Assembly (NCBI GenBank): GCA_903928275.1
Contig: CAIYQJ010000206.1
Coordinates: 1 to 33,831 of the forward strand
DNA: 33,831 bases
Source: an uncultured Chloroflexota bacterium
GTDB taxonomy: Bacteria; Chloroflexota; Limnocylindria; Limnocylindrales; CSP1-4
Direction of reading: 5' to 3'
Shown: positions 23,993-32,612 of the stretch, piece after piece
Numbering within the stretch: the stretch's first letter is position 1
How the letters are laid out: every line of letters starts with the position of its first letter
Translations under genes and position numbers: made by a program
Notes under the pieces: model-generated
Databases searched by the model: none
What the model saw: only the letters and a program-made list of their open reading frames with translations
What the model was told of the DNA's origin: nothing

Positions 23993-24991
23993 TCAGGTCT
24001 GGTCCGTCACGCGGGTGTACGCGGCCGCGACGGCGACGATGATCGCGCCGAACAGGACCTGGCGGACGGCCTCCGGGTAGCCGAGCGAGGTGAGCAGCGA
24101 GGAGATGACCGTGAGGATCAGCACCCCGACGATCGTCCCGCCGAAGCCGCCCCTTCCGCCCATGATCGATGTCCCGCCGATGACGGCGGCTGCCACGGAC
24201 GGCAGGACCGCCGAGTCGACGAGCGAGACGCTCGCGACGTTCGTGTAGCCGGCGTACAGGAACCCGGCGATCGCGGCGAGGAGCGCCGAGATGATGTAGA
24301 GGACGACGAGGACCTGCCACGACCGGGCGCCGGACAGGCGCGCCGCGACAGGGTTGTCCCCGACCGCGTAGAGGAGCCGGCCGTAGCCGGTGCGCCGCAG
24401 GCCGACGAGGATGACGATCGCGAGGGGGATGAAGACGATGAGGCTGTACGGGAGGACCTCCGCGAACACGTCGGATCCCAACGTGCGGATCGCCGGGGGC
24501 ACGCCAGACGAGGTCTGGACGGTCTGGATCTGCCAGAAGTTCGCCGCCCCGAGGACGACCAGGCTCATGCCCAGGGTCATGATCAGCGGGTGGACCTTGA
24601 AGACGCCGACGCCGATCCCGTTGACGAGCCCGGCGATCAGGGCGCAGATGAGGGCGACGACGATCGCCGCCGGGAGCCCGATGCTCAGGACGAGCGAGAT
24701 GACGACGAACCCGGCCATCGAGGCGACGGCGCCGACCGAGAGGTCGATGCCCCCGGTGAGCATGGTGAGCGTCTGGCACGCAGCGAGGATCGCGAGGGGC
24801 ACGGCGGCGCGGAGCATGATCCCGACCCACTCGGTCCCGACGACGCCCGGCCGCACGATGTCGCTCACGATGACCAGGACGAGGAGCAGCGCGAGCAGCG
24901 GGATCATCGGCCGGTCGCGGAACAGGCTCCGCCACGCGGCGGCGGTGAGCCAGCGGTTCCGCGAGGGGCCGGTCGTCGCGATCCCGCTCAT
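23993..24991 (-). CDS. ABC sugar transporter permease (RbsC-like, CUT2 type), second permease
   Basis: This 332-residue inner-membrane permease has about 8-10 hydrophobic helices. The region LTGGIDLSVGAVASMAGFVV and the late GGTSIMGGRGGFGGTIVGVLILTVISSLLTSLG are diagnostic of the RbsC/AraH family. The cytoplasmic coupling loop is near GRLLYAVGDNPVAARLSG. It would form a heterodimer with the permease encoded just upstream, as in other two-permease CUT2 importers. The ATG at 24991 overlaps that gene's stop by 4 bp (ATGA). The ORF-track start at 26098 is a false extension through the first permease. Confidence 0.93.
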   Translation of the reverse strand: MSGIATTGPSRNRWLTAAAWRSLFRDRPMIPLLALLLVLVIVSDIVRPGVVGTEWVGIMLRAAVPLAILAACQTLTMLTGGIDLSVGAVASMAGFVVISLVLSIGLPAAIVVALICALIAGLVNGIGVGVFKVHPLIMTLGMSLVVLGAANFWQIQTVQTSSGVPPAIRTLGSDVFAEVLPYSLIVFIPLAIVILVGLRRTGYGRLLYAVGDNPVAARLSGARSWQVLVVLYIISALLAAIAGFLYAGYTNVASVSLVDSAVLPSVAAAVIGGTSIMGGRGGFGGTIVGVLILTVISSLLTSLGYPEAVRQVLFGAIIVAVAAAYTRVTDQT

Positions 24992-25992
24992 GCCCGGCCT
25001 CGCCGGATCTGGATGAGGCTGCCGATCATGACGACTCCGATGAGGATGACGCCCTGGAAGACCGTGGCCAGGTTCGAGTCGATCGAGAGGAACGTCATGT
25101 CCGTCCGGATGATCTGGAGGATGACGACCGCGACGATGGGGCCGAAGACGCCTCCCCGGCCGCCCGCGAGGCTCACCCCGCCGAGGACGACGGCCGCGAC
25201 GCTCATGAGGGTGTAGGGCCCCGGGACCGGGGTCCCGATCCCGGTGCTCGCCGTGACGGACAGGCCGGCGAGGGCGGCGAAGAAGCCCATGAGCATGTAC
25301 GCGAGGATCCGCGTCCGCCCGACCGCGACCCCGCTGCGGAAGGCCGCAAGCCGGTTGCTCCCGATCGCGTAGAGCGAGAGGCCGAAGCGCGTCCGGCGGA
25401 CCGGGAGCCAGACGACCGCGACGACGAGGATGAGGGCGACGGCCGCCTTCGGGACCCACTCGCTGCCGAACGACCCGGACACGAGCTCCATGAGCCATTT
25501 CGCCGAGCCGCCACCGGGCGTCGCGATCACGAGGAGGGCGCAGCCGGCCCACACGAACGACATGGCGAGCGTGACGACGATATCCGGGACGCGGGTGAAG
25601 ACGATGAGGCTGCCGTTGATGGCTCCGAGCACCAGGCCCAGCACGAGGCAGGCGAGGACGGCGACGACGCCGAACTGCTCGGACTGGTTGGCCATGAGGA
25701 CGGCGCCGACGACGTTGACGAGCGCCATGATCGAACCGATCGAGAGGTCGATCCCGCCCGACATGACCACGATCGCCTGCGCGACGGCCGCGAGGGCCAG
25801 CGGGAGGACCGAGATCGCCAGGCCCTGGACGCCGGTCACGCCGTACCTGGGCTGGATGAACTTCGTGAAGACAAGGAGCGCGGCGAGGAGCACGACCAGG
25901 CCGAGCATCCAGGAGTTGCGGCGCAGCCAGGAGGCCAGCGCGTCGGCGGGGCGGGCGCGGACGGCGCCCACGGGGGCGGCGGTCGCGCTCAT
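24988..25992 (-). CDS. ABC sugar transporter permease (RbsC-like, CUT2 type), first permease
   Basis: This 334-residue permease is a diverged partner of the next one. It has the family blocks VMSGGIDLSIGSIMALVNVVGAV and LGGVSLAGGRGGVFGPIVAVVILQIIRT, with the coupling loop near FGLSLYAIGSNRLAAFRSG. Its N-terminal 20 residues are a soluble, alanine/arginine-rich leader before the first helix (WMLGLVVLLAALLVFTKF). It overlaps the ATPase stop and the next permease start by 4 bp each, so the importer genes are translationally coupled. Substrate is not readable from the permease. Confidence 0.93.
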   Translation of the reverse strand: MSATAAPVGAVRARPADALASWLRRNSWMLGLVVLLAALLVFTKFIQPRYGVTGVQGLAISVLPLALAAVAQAIVVMSGGIDLSIGSIMALVNVVGAVLMANQSEQFGVVAVLACLVLGLVLGAINGSLIVFTRVPDIVVTLAMSFVWAGCALLVIATPGGGSAKWLMELVSGSFGSEWVPKAAVALILVVAVVWLPVRRTRFGLSLYAIGSNRLAAFRSGVAVGRTRILAYMLMGFFAALAGLSVTASTGIGTPVPGPYTLMSVAAVVLGGVSLAGGRGGVFGPIVAVVILQIIRTDMTFLSIDSNLATVFQGVILIGVVMIGSLIQIRRGRA

Positions 25993-27653
25993 GGGGCGTC
26001 CTCCGGCGCATCGCCGCCCGCGGGCGGCGCCGAGGCGGATGACGGGCCGCCGACCGCGGATGTGGCCGCAGCCGCGATCGACGCGGCCACGGCCGCATCC
26101 GCCGCCGTCCCGGTCGCGACGGCCTCGGCGGCGACGACCTCCGGCATCTCGACGTCGGCGCGGAGGTTGTAGGCCGCCCGCAGGAGGGTGGGCTCGTCGG
26201 CGTCGGCCGCCGCGATCTCGGCGACCACGCGGCCGCCGAAGATGACGATCGCGCGGTCGCAGACGAGCTGGACCTCCTTCAGCTCCGACGTGTACAGCAG
26301 GACGGCGGCACCCGCCTCCGCGAGATCACGGAGCAGCACGTAGATCTGGCTCTTCGTCCTGATGTCGATCCCGCGCGTGGGATCGAAGCAGAGCATGGTC
26401 TTGACGCCGCCGGCCACCCAGCGCGCGATCGTCACCTTCTGCTGGTTGCCGCCGGAGAGCCGCCGGACCTCGCCGTGCGCGCGCGTGTCGATCTGCAGCG
26501 TGGCGATCGCCGTGTCGACTTTGCGGTTCTCCTCGCCGGCGTCGATCAGCCCCCACGCGCGGAGCCGCGTGATGAAGGGCAGCGCGATGTTCTCACGCAC
26601 GGAGCGCTGCATGAGGAGCGCCTCGGCGCGGTCTGCCGCGATGTACACGAGGCCGGCCCGGATCGCGTCTGCCGGGTGGCGGAACGACGCGGCATTCCCA
26701 TCCACGAGCAGCTCGCCGCCGCTCGGGCGCTCGGACCCGGCGAGCACGTCGAAGAGCTCGTCCTGTCCCTGGCCCTCGAGGGCCACGACGCCAAGGACCT
26801 CGCCCGCGAACAGCTCGAAGCTCGCGTCGTGGAGCCTGGCGCCGGACGCGAGCGAGCGCGCCGCGACCCGGGGCTTCACGTCGGCCACGCGCGCGCGCGC
26901 GGCCCCGGCGGCACCGGTCCGTGCCGCGATCCCCGACGCGGCCTCGCCGAGCATGTGCTCGACGATCTGCTGCTCGGAGCCCTCGGTCACGTCCACGACG
27001 CCGACCGTCTCGCCCTCGCGGAGCACGGTCGCGCGGTCGCAGACCGCGGCGATCTCGATCAGGCGATGCGAGATGAAGATGACGGAGCTGTCGCCGCCGC
27101 GGCGCCGGCCGACGACCTCCAGGACCCGCTCCGTGAGGTTCGCGGGGAGCGCGGCGGTCATCTCGTCGAGCATGAGCACGTCCGGCTCGCTGGCCAGGGC
27201 ACGGGCGAGGTCCACGATCCGGAGCGAGGCCAGCGGCACGTGCCGCGCCATGCTCGACAGGTCGAGGCCCTCGAGACCGAGCTGGGCCAGCCAGTGGCGG
27301 AACGGCTCGATCGGCGTCTCGGTGAGGCGGAGGTTGGAGCGGATGTCCAGGTCCGGGATGAGCGCCGGCTCCTGGTAGACCGAGACCAGGCCGCCGTGGC
27401 GGGCCTCCGCGGGAGAGTGGACCGTGCGCTCGCGGCCGCGGACGGCGATGGTGCCGCCATCGGGCCGGACGGCGCCGGTCAGGATCTTGACGAGGGTGCT
27501 CTTGCCGGCGCCGTTGGCGCCCATGAGGGCGTGGACCTCGCCGGGGCGGACTGCCAGGGATGCGTCCTTGAGCGCGACCACGGCGCCGTACGTCTTCGAG
27601 ATGCCCGATGCCTCGAGCAGGAGGCCGGTGGCGGTGCTGGCGATTGAGGTCAT
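25989..27653 (-). CDS. ABC sugar transporter double ATP-binding protein (RbsA/MglA type)
   Basis: This 554-residue protein has two fused nucleotide-binding domains. Domain 1 has Walker A GANGAGKS (45-52), a Q-loop at Q94, Walker B VLMLDEMTAAL (D163, E164) and the switch H196. Its signature loop is unrecognisable (VPLASLRIV where LSxxQQQ is usual). Domain 2 lacks Walker A (ALEGQGQDEL) but keeps LSGGNQQK (399-406). Its Walker B end reads MLCFDPTRGID, without the usual DE pair. Only one complete composite ATP site can therefore form. The last 50 or so residues are an alanine-rich, low-complexity tail. The ATG at 27653 follows CAGGA. It follows the binding-protein gene after a strong hairpin. Confidence 0.93.
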   Translation of the reverse strand: MTSIASTATGLLLEASGISKTYGAVVALKDASLAVRPGEVHALMGANGAGKSTLVKILTGAVRPDGGTIAVRGRERTVHSPAEARHGGLVSVYQEPALIPDLDIRSNLRLTETPIEPFRHWLAQLGLEGLDLSSMARHVPLASLRIVDLARALASEPDVLMLDEMTAALPANLTERVLEVVGRRRGGDSSVIFISHRLIEIAAVCDRATVLREGETVGVVDVTEGSEQQIVEHMLGEAASGIAARTGAAGAARARVADVKPRVAARSLASGARLHDASFELFAGEVLGVVALEGQGQDELFDVLAGSERPSGGELLVDGNAASFRHPADAIRAGLVYIAADRAEALLMQRSVRENIALPFITRLRAWGLIDAGEENRKVDTAIATLQIDTRAHGEVRRLSGGNQQKVTIARWVAGGVKTMLCFDPTRGIDIRTKSQIYVLLRDLAEAGAAVLLYTSELKEVQLVCDRAIVIFGGRVVAEIAAADADEPTLLRAAYNLRADVEMPEVVAAEAVATGTAADAAVAASIAAAATSAVGGPSSASAPPAGGDAPEDAP

Positions 27654-27676
27654 CGGTCCTGTCGGTGGAGAGGGGG

Positions 27677-27710
27677 CGCGGGGGATGCCGGCGAGCCGGC
27701 ATCCCCCGCG
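27677..27710 (-). terminator. intra-operon hairpin between binding-protein and ATPase genes
   Basis: A perfect 15 bp stem (CGCGGGGGATGCCGG and its complement) with a CGAG loop lies in the 78 bp between the substrate-binding protein stop and the ATPase start. No U-run is seen. Such hairpins commonly stabilise the upstream transcript or attenuate the downstream genes, giving more binding protein than membrane components. That role is inferred. Confidence 0.65.
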
Positions 27711-27731
27711 TTGGTCACGCGCGGGTGAGGT

Positions 27732-28946
27732 CTACTCGCCGGGGCCCTTGCAGGCGACGGCCTGTGCAGGGGTGAAGGTGGTCCAGTCCGGGATCTGGAT
27801 GCCGAGCGGCCACGTGGGGTTGAGCCCCGGGACCGTCTGCCAGGAGGTGAGCGTCGCCTTGCCGGCGTCCGTCACGTTCTCGGCGAGGATCGGCTTCAGG
27901 AGGATGGTGTTGGGCTGGCTGGCGGTCGGGTCGGCCGTGGGGGTCTGGCCGTTGAGGAGCTTGAGCGCCATGTTGACGCCCGCGCCGCCGACGGCGGCGG
28001 TGTTCGTGACCGCGGCGCCCTTGAGGCCCGGGTAGTTGGTCGGATCGAGGAGCTGCTTGACGAAGGCGCCCAGGTCGGCGCCGACGATCGGCACGTACTT
28101 CTTGCCCGAGGCCTTGATCGCGTCGACGATCATGGAGTCCATGCCGGACGTCCAGATGCCCTGGGTGTTGTCGTACTGGCCGCTGGCGATCCAGTCGTTG
28201 ATGAGCTTGGTGGCGGTGGCCGGATCCCAGCCGGTGGCGACGCCGTCGGCGTTCGGGAGGACCTTGATGCCCGGGTACTCGGCGAGGGCCTTCTTGAAGC
28301 CCTTGTCGCGGTCCGTGTCGGCCGGGTGGCCGGCGAGCCCGCGCATGTAGTAGACGTTGCCCTTGCCGCCCATCTGCTCGAACAGCCACTTGGCGCCCAG
28401 GTACGCGTACTCGATCTGGTTGTTGTACAGGTTCCAGGTGTTCGGGTCGGTCACGTACGCGTCGACCGCGATGGTCTTGATCCCGGCGGCGGCCGCCTCG
28501 GCGAGGGCGGGGTTGAGGGCCTTCGGATCGTTCGGGTTGAAGACGATCGCGTTCACGCCCTTGGCGATGAGGTCGCGGATGTCCTGGAGCTGGCCGGCCG
28601 CGTCCGTGTTGCGGCTGGTCATCGTGAGGCCGGAGACCTGGCCGGACGCGAGAGCCTCTGCCTTCGCGGTGCACATCTGCTCTTCGCGGAAGCCGTTGCC
28701 GACGCCGCCGCCGTTGGAGTACCCGATGGTGAACATCGCCGCCGCGGACGGGGCCGCAGTCGCGGGCGCCGCGGTGACGGGGGCCGCGGTGACGGGGGCC
28801 GCAGTGACGGGGGCCGCAGTGGCAGGCGCCGCGGTGGCCGGGGCCGGAGTGGCCGGGGCCGTCGTCGCGGAGCTGCTGCACGCGGCAACGAGGACCGCGA
28901 TCGCGCCGATGGCGATCAGGCCTCGAGCCTTACCCAGGTGCTTCAT
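27732..28946 (-). CDS. ABC sugar transporter substrate-binding lipoprotein
   Basis: This 404-residue extracytoplasmic binding protein is of the periplasmic-binding type 1 (RbsB-like) fold. The signal peptide KHLGKARGLIAIGAIAVLVAACSSS ends in the lipobox LVAAC, so it should be a lipoprotein. A linker of TAAPA/TAAPV repeats follows to about residue 70, then FTIGYSNGGGVGNGFREEQMCTAKAEAL, where sugar-binding proteins of this class start. Blocks such as DLIAKGVNAIVFNPNDPKAL and GIKTIAVDAYV are typical. The ATG at 28946 has AGAGGAG upstream; the ORF-track start at 28979 would hide the signal peptide and is rejected. The ligand is unknown, and an amino sugar is inferred from neighbours. Confidence 0.92.
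   Translation of the reverse strand: MKHLGKARGLIAIGAIAVLVAACSSSATTAPATPAPATAAPATAAPVTAAPVTAAPVTAAPATAAPSAAAMFTIGYSNGGGVGNGFREEQMCTAKAEALASGQVSGLTMTSRNTDAAGQLQDIRDLIAKGVNAIVFNPNDPKALNPALAEAAAAGIKTIAVDAYVTDPNTWNLYNNQIEYAYLGAKWLFEQMGGKGNVYYMRGLAGHPADTDRDKGFKKALAEYPGIKVLPNADGVATGWDPATATKLINDWIASGQYDNTQGIWTSGMDSMIVDAIKASGKKYVPIVGADLGAFVKQLLDPTNYPGLKGAAVTNTAAVGGAGVNMALKLLNGQTPTADPTASQPNTILLKPILAENVTDAGKATLTSWQTVPGLNPTWPLGIQIPDWTTFTPAQAVACKGPGE
28750..28869 (-). repeat. 15 bp tandem repeat encoding the lipoprotein linker
   Basis: Eight consecutive, imperfect 15 bp units of the form GGGGCCGCAGTGACG (plus-strand reading) encode the Ala/Thr/Pro pentapeptide linker of the binding protein. Third-position and single-base differences between units show that it has been diverging under coding constraint. 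Copy number may vary between strains. Confidence 0.85.
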
Positions 28947-29037
28947 GAACTCGTCTCCTCTTGTGCGCCGATCGCCCACTCCCCCCGGGAGCGCCGGTCA
29001 AGCATTGCCGTATCGAAACCGCTCGGTCCTCGCTTCG

Positions 29038-29835
29038 TCATCCTCCTCCTGACTGGTCGATCGCACGGGCGAGTCGTCGCGAGTGCTCTCGGTAGGCTTC
29101 GTCGAACAGCGCCCGGGACCGCTCGGCCCCCACCGCGCTCGCGCGAGCGAGCACCGGGGGCATCGCTCCCTCCTTCACGAGCAGCTCCGCGGTCCGGACT
29201 TTGATGGCATTGACGATGGCAACGGCTCCGACGGTGGAACCCGGCCCCACCGGGGTGTCGAGCCCGGCGAGCGTGACCATGGCGTCCGCGGCGGGGCTGC
29301 AGACGTCGAGGACGAGGTCGGCCACCTCGAGGAGCCTCTGGCCGGCAGCGGGCTCCGGCTCCGCCGAAAGCGATTGTGCCACCGAGGTGACCGCGATGAC
29401 ACGTAGCCCGCGTGCGCTGGCGCCCCGGGCCATCTCCACGGGCACGGCCGTCAGGCCGCTGGCGGAGAAGATCATCATCACGTCGTGCGCCCCGAACCGG
29501 AAGTTCGACAGGATCACCTCCGCGAGCCCCGGCACGCGCTCGATGAACATCGCCTGGCGCTGGCCGTTCGTCCCCACGACCTGCGTGTGGAACGTCATCG
29601 ACAGCTCGACGATGGGGTTGAACCCCGGGTAGGACCCGTAGCGCGGGAACATCTCCTCGACCGGGATGCGGGAGTGCCCGGTCCCGAAGAGGTGGACGAG
29701 GCCGTCCGCGGCGATCGCCTCGGCGCACCAGCGGCTGGCGGTCTCGATCCCCTCGGCCTGCGACTCGGCGACGCGCGCGAGGACCATGGCAGCTTCATGC
29801 AGCCAGGTCCCGGCGGCCGTCGAGGTCGCTGTCAC
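29038..29835 (-). CDS. SIS-domain sugar isomerase-like protein (UPF0309-like)
   Basis: This 265-residue SIS (sugar isomerase) domain protein is likely to bind a phosphosugar in the cytoplasm. LVHLFGTGHSRIPVEEMFPRYGSYPGFNPIVE near residues 46-77 and MMIFSASGLTAVPVEMARGASARGLRVIAVTS near 120-151 are the two halves of the SIS fold. Relatives include MurQ-like etherases, AgaS-like deaminase/isomerases and UPF0309 proteins. In this operon, which has nagA but no nagB, a deaminase/isomerase role is attractive; that is inference. The start is a GTG at 29835 overlapping the preceding stop by 4 bp (GTGA). A 91 bp gap separates it from the lipoprotein gene and may hold an internal promoter, although none was clear. 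Confidence 0.88.
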   Translation of the reverse strand: MTATSTAAGTWLHEAAMVLARVAESQAEGIETASRWCAEAIAADGLVHLFGTGHSRIPVEEMFPRYGSYPGFNPIVELSMTFHTQVVGTNGQRQAMFIERVPGLAEVILSNFRFGAHDVMMIFSASGLTAVPVEMARGASARGLRVIAVTSVAQSLSAEPEPAAGQRLLEVADLVLDVCSPAADAMVTLAGLDTPVGPGSTVGAVAIVNAIKVRTAELLVKEGAMPPVLARASAVGAERSRALFDEAYREHSRRLARAIDQSGGG

Positions 29836-30893
29836 GACGCGGCGGCCCGCGGGGTGTCGTCGGGGACGATGGCCTCCCAGTGCCCGCTCCGGATGGAGCG
29901 GTACGCCGCGTCGAGGATCGCGTTCACGACGTAGCCGTCGCGGAACGTCTCGCGCGGCTCACGTCCGTCGCGGAAGGCCGAGACCACGTCGGCCATCATG
30001 AGGTCGTGGCCGTGGACGCGGACCTCGTCCGGCACGGGGAAGACCCAGCCGGTCTCCGCGTCCGCCTTCTCGACGAGGTATCCGGCGGGCCGCTCGATGA
30101 AGGCCTTCAGCGAGCCCACGGCAAGGTCCTCGACCATCCGCCCGGCGTCGCCATAGACCTCGAAGCGACCCTCGAGCCCACCCTTCGACGACCACGAGAC
30201 GTCGCAGGTGGCCGCCCGGCCGTCCTCGAACCGGACGACCATGATCGCGTTGTCCTCGCCCGTGGTCTTCGCGCCGTGGACGAGGGTGTCGCCCCAGGCG
30301 AAGGCGTCGCGGGCCGCGAGGTCCTTGCCGAAGAGGTAGCGGGCGCACTCGATCCCGTGCGAGGCCATGTCGAGGAGCGCCCCGCCGCCCGCCAGCTCCG
30401 CGTCCCAGAAGTGCGATGCGTGCGGGCCGCTGTGGCCCTCCCGCGCGCGGAACGTGGTGACGCGGCCGATCGCGCCCGCCTCGATCATCTCGCGCATCCG
30501 GATCATGTCCGGGTTGAACACGATGTTCTCGAGGTACGCGTGGAAGACGCCCGCGTCCGTCACCGCGCGCAGCATGTCCGACGCCTCGTCCGCGGTGCGG
30601 CCGAGCGGCTTCGTGCAGGCGACGGCCTTGCCGGCGGCCGCGGCGGCGAGGACCGCCTCGCGGTGGAGGTGGTTCGGCAGAGAGACGACGACGAGGTCCA
30701 CGTCGGGGTCCGCGCAGACCTCCGCGACCGACGCGTACGGACGGGAGTCGAAGCGGGCGGCGAACGCTGCGCGTCGCGTCGCGTCCATGTCGCAGTGCGC
30801 GACGACCCGAGCCCCGGGGACGTAGCGCATGCCGAGCGCGTGGAACTCGCCGATGAAGCCCGCGCCGAGCATCCCCACGCCGACGTCCCGCAT
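29832..30893 (-). CDS. Gfo/Idh/MocA family oxidoreductase (second in the operon)
   Basis: This 353-residue NAD(P)-dependent sugar dehydrogenase family protein has the Rossmann motif VGMLGAGFIGEFHALGM near residues 5-21. VVVSLPNHLHREAVLAAAAAGKAVACTKPLGRTADEA follows, with the family lysine in the TKPL motif (EKPL is commoner). A C-terminal substrate domain contains GGGALLDMASHGIECARYLFG with the conserved histidine. Members oxidise or reduce sugars and inositols; the substrate is unknown. The ATG at 30893 overlaps the deoC stop by one base (TGATG), and its stop overlaps the SIS start by 4 bp. The longer ORF-track start is a shadow through deoC. Confidence 0.92.
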   Translation of the reverse strand: MRDVGVGMLGAGFIGEFHALGMRYVPGARVVAHCDMDATRRAAFAARFDSRPYASVAEVCADPDVDLVVVSLPNHLHREAVLAAAAAGKAVACTKPLGRTADEASDMLRAVTDAGVFHAYLENIVFNPDMIRMREMIEAGAIGRVTTFRAREGHSGPHASHFWDAELAGGGALLDMASHGIECARYLFGKDLAARDAFAWGDTLVHGAKTTGEDNAIMVVRFEDGRAATCDVSWSSKGGLEGRFEVYGDAGRMVEDLAVGSLKAFIERPAGYLVEKADAETGWVFPVPDEVRVHGHDLMMADVVSAFRDGREPRETFRDGYVVNAILDAAYRSIRSGHWEAIVPDDTPRAAAS

Positions 30894-31633
30894 CAGTAGC
30901 CGCCCGTCTCGGCCGTGGCGGCGGCAGCGGCGGCGGTCCCCGCCTTGCGGGCGCGGAAGTCGAGGATGATCGTCTCGGTCGCCGTGGCCCCGATCCGCGT
31001 CACGCCGAGGTCCATGACCGCGAGCAGCGCGTCCAGGGTGCGGACGCCGCCCGCTGCCTTGACGCCGATGTACGGCGGGGTGTTCGCCCGCATGAGGCGC
31101 AGGTCGTCGTGCGTGGCCCCGGACGGCGCGAAGCCCGTGCTCGTCTTGACGAAGTCGCCGCCGGCGACCGTCGTGAGGTGGCATGCGCGGATCTTCTCGT
31201 CGTCGGTGAGATACGCGTTCTCGAAGATCACCTTGACGATGGCGCCGGCCGCATGTCCGACCTCGACCACCGCGCGGATGTCGGACTCCACGTCCGCGTC
31301 GCGGCCCGACTTCAGCGCCGCGATCTGGATCACCATGTCGAGCTCGGTGGCCCCGTCGGCGAGGGCTTGCCTGGCCTCGAAGACCTTCGTCTCGGTCCGG
31401 TGGTTGCCGTGCGGGAAGCCGACGGTCGTCCCCACGGCCACATCCGTGCCGGCGAGGATGGCCTTCGCCCGCCGCACGTCCGCGGGCCGGCAGCAGACGG
31501 ACGCGACGTCGTACTTCGCCGCCAGCCGGCAGCCGTCCTCGACGAACGCGTCGTCGAGCTCGGGCCGGAGGAGCGAGTGGTCGATCGTCTTCGCGATGTC
31601 GCGCTCGGTGAGGTCGTCGATGGAGAGTGTCAT
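30893..31633 (-). CDS. deoC: deoxyribose-phosphate aldolase family protein
   Basis: This 246-residue class I aldolase of the DeoC/LacD family cleaves deoxyribose-5-phosphate to acetaldehyde and glyceraldehyde-3-phosphate in its best-known form. The catalytic set is complete: D99 in ELDMVI, the Schiff-base lysine K134 in IVKVIFENAYL and K163 in DFVKTSTGF. GVKAAGGVRTLDALLAVMDLG and RIGAT form the phosphate-binding end. The tail is alanine-rich. The ATG has AGGAG 6 bases upstream. No nucleoside phosphorylase or deoxyribokinase is nearby. Its place among sugar dehydrogenases suggests that it may cleave another deoxy- or keto-sugar phosphate. Confidence 0.93.
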   Translation of the reverse strand: MTLSIDDLTERDIAKTIDHSLLRPELDDAFVEDGCRLAAKYDVASVCCRPADVRRAKAILAGTDVAVGTTVGFPHGNHRTETKVFEARQALADGATELDMVIQIAALKSGRDADVESDIRAVVEVGHAAGAIVKVIFENAYLTDDEKIRACHLTTVAGGDFVKTSTGFAPSGATHDDLRLMRANTPPYIGVKAAGGVRTLDALLAVMDLGVTRIGATATETIILDFRARKAGTAAAAAATAETGGY

Positions 31634-31654
31634 GGGAGCTCCTGCGCGGGTGCG

Positions 31655-32569
31655 CTACTTGCAGTACGGCCGGAGCACGTCCCTGGCGATCAGGAAGCCC
31701 TGCTTGACCTTCTCGTCCGTGCCCTCGAACCGCCGGTCCTCGTGCTCGATGATGCAGTCGCCCGCGAACCCGGAACGGTACAGCTCGCTGAAGACGACGG
31801 ACCAGTCGACGTCGCCGAGACCCGGGATCCGCGGGATCTGCCAGCCCATGCCCATCGAGAAGACGCCGCGCTCGTAGAGGCCGTCCGCGTCGATCATGAG
31901 GTCCTTGGCCTGGAAGTGGAGGACATGCGGCCCGAACTCCTTGAGGAAGCGGCGCATGTCGATCATCTGGAGCACGAGGTGGCTGGGGTCGAAGTTGAGC
32001 CCGATGGTGCCGCCCCACTCCTCCAGGATCCGGCGCCACATCCGCGGCGTCGTGGCGATGTTGTGCCCGCCCGGCCACTCGTCGTCGCTGAAGAGCATCG
32101 GGCAGTTCTCGAGCGTGATCATCCGGCCGTGGTCGCCGGCGAACCGGACGATGTCCGGCCAGACGCGGAGCGCCTCTTCCCAGTTCTGGTCCTGGGTCCT
32201 GGACGCGTCGCCGCCCATGAACGTGTTGACCAGCGGGACGTCCATCTTCTCGGCTGCTGTGATCACGTGCTTCAGGTGGCCGATCACCTGCTCCCGGTGC
32301 GCCGGATCCGGGTGCAGCGGGTTCGGGTAGAAGCCGAGGCCGGAGATCGACAACCCCTTCGACGCGAGCTCCTCGCGGATCTCCGTCGCCCGGGAGGCCG
32401 AGAGGTTCGCGACGTCGATGTGGCTCGTCCCGGCGTACCGGCGGGTGGGGCCGGCCGCCTGCGGCCAGCAGGCGATCTCGAGGACCTCGAAGCCCGCGCC
32501 GACGGCCCAGTCCGCGACCTCGGTGAGCGGCGTGGCGGGGAACGGGGCGGTCAGGAAGCCGAGCTTCAT
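31655..32569 (-). CDS. sugar phosphate isomerase/epimerase-like TIM-barrel protein
   Basis: This 304-residue protein is of the xylose-isomerase-like (AP endonuclease 2 fold) family. Likely metal ligands are the glutamate in MITLENCPM, D and H in LNFDPSHLV, H in VLHFQAKD and the late glutamate in CIIEHED. The N-terminus MKLGFLTAPFPATPLTEVADWAVGAGFEVLEI is a typical first barrel strand and helix. Members include epimerases, isomerases and dehydratases of keto-sugars and inositols. The ATG at 32569 follows GGAGGAG by about 9 bases. It sits between the first Gfo/Idh/MocA gene and deoC, a pairing common in inositol-like and 3-keto-sugar pathways. Confidence 0.9.
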   Translation of the reverse strand: MKLGFLTAPFPATPLTEVADWAVGAGFEVLEIACWPQAAGPTRRYAGTSHIDVANLSASRATEIREELASKGLSISGLGFYPNPLHPDPAHREQVIGHLKHVITAAEKMDVPLVNTFMGGDASRTQDQNWEEALRVWPDIVRFAGDHGRMITLENCPMLFSDDEWPGGHNIATTPRMWRRILEEWGGTIGLNFDPSHLVLQMIDMRRFLKEFGPHVLHFQAKDLMIDADGLYERGVFSMGMGWQIPRIPGLGDVDWSVVFSELYRSGFAGDCIIEHEDRRFEGTDEKVKQGFLIARDVLRPYCK

Positions 32570-32612
32570 CGCGGCAGCTCCTCCGGTGCGCATGGATCGG
32601 GGTGACGGGTGG

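Noticed and set aside
28750-28869. CRISPR-like repeat array
   Set aside because: The units are 15 bp, contiguous, without spacers, in frame with a protein linker; they are a coding tandem repeat.
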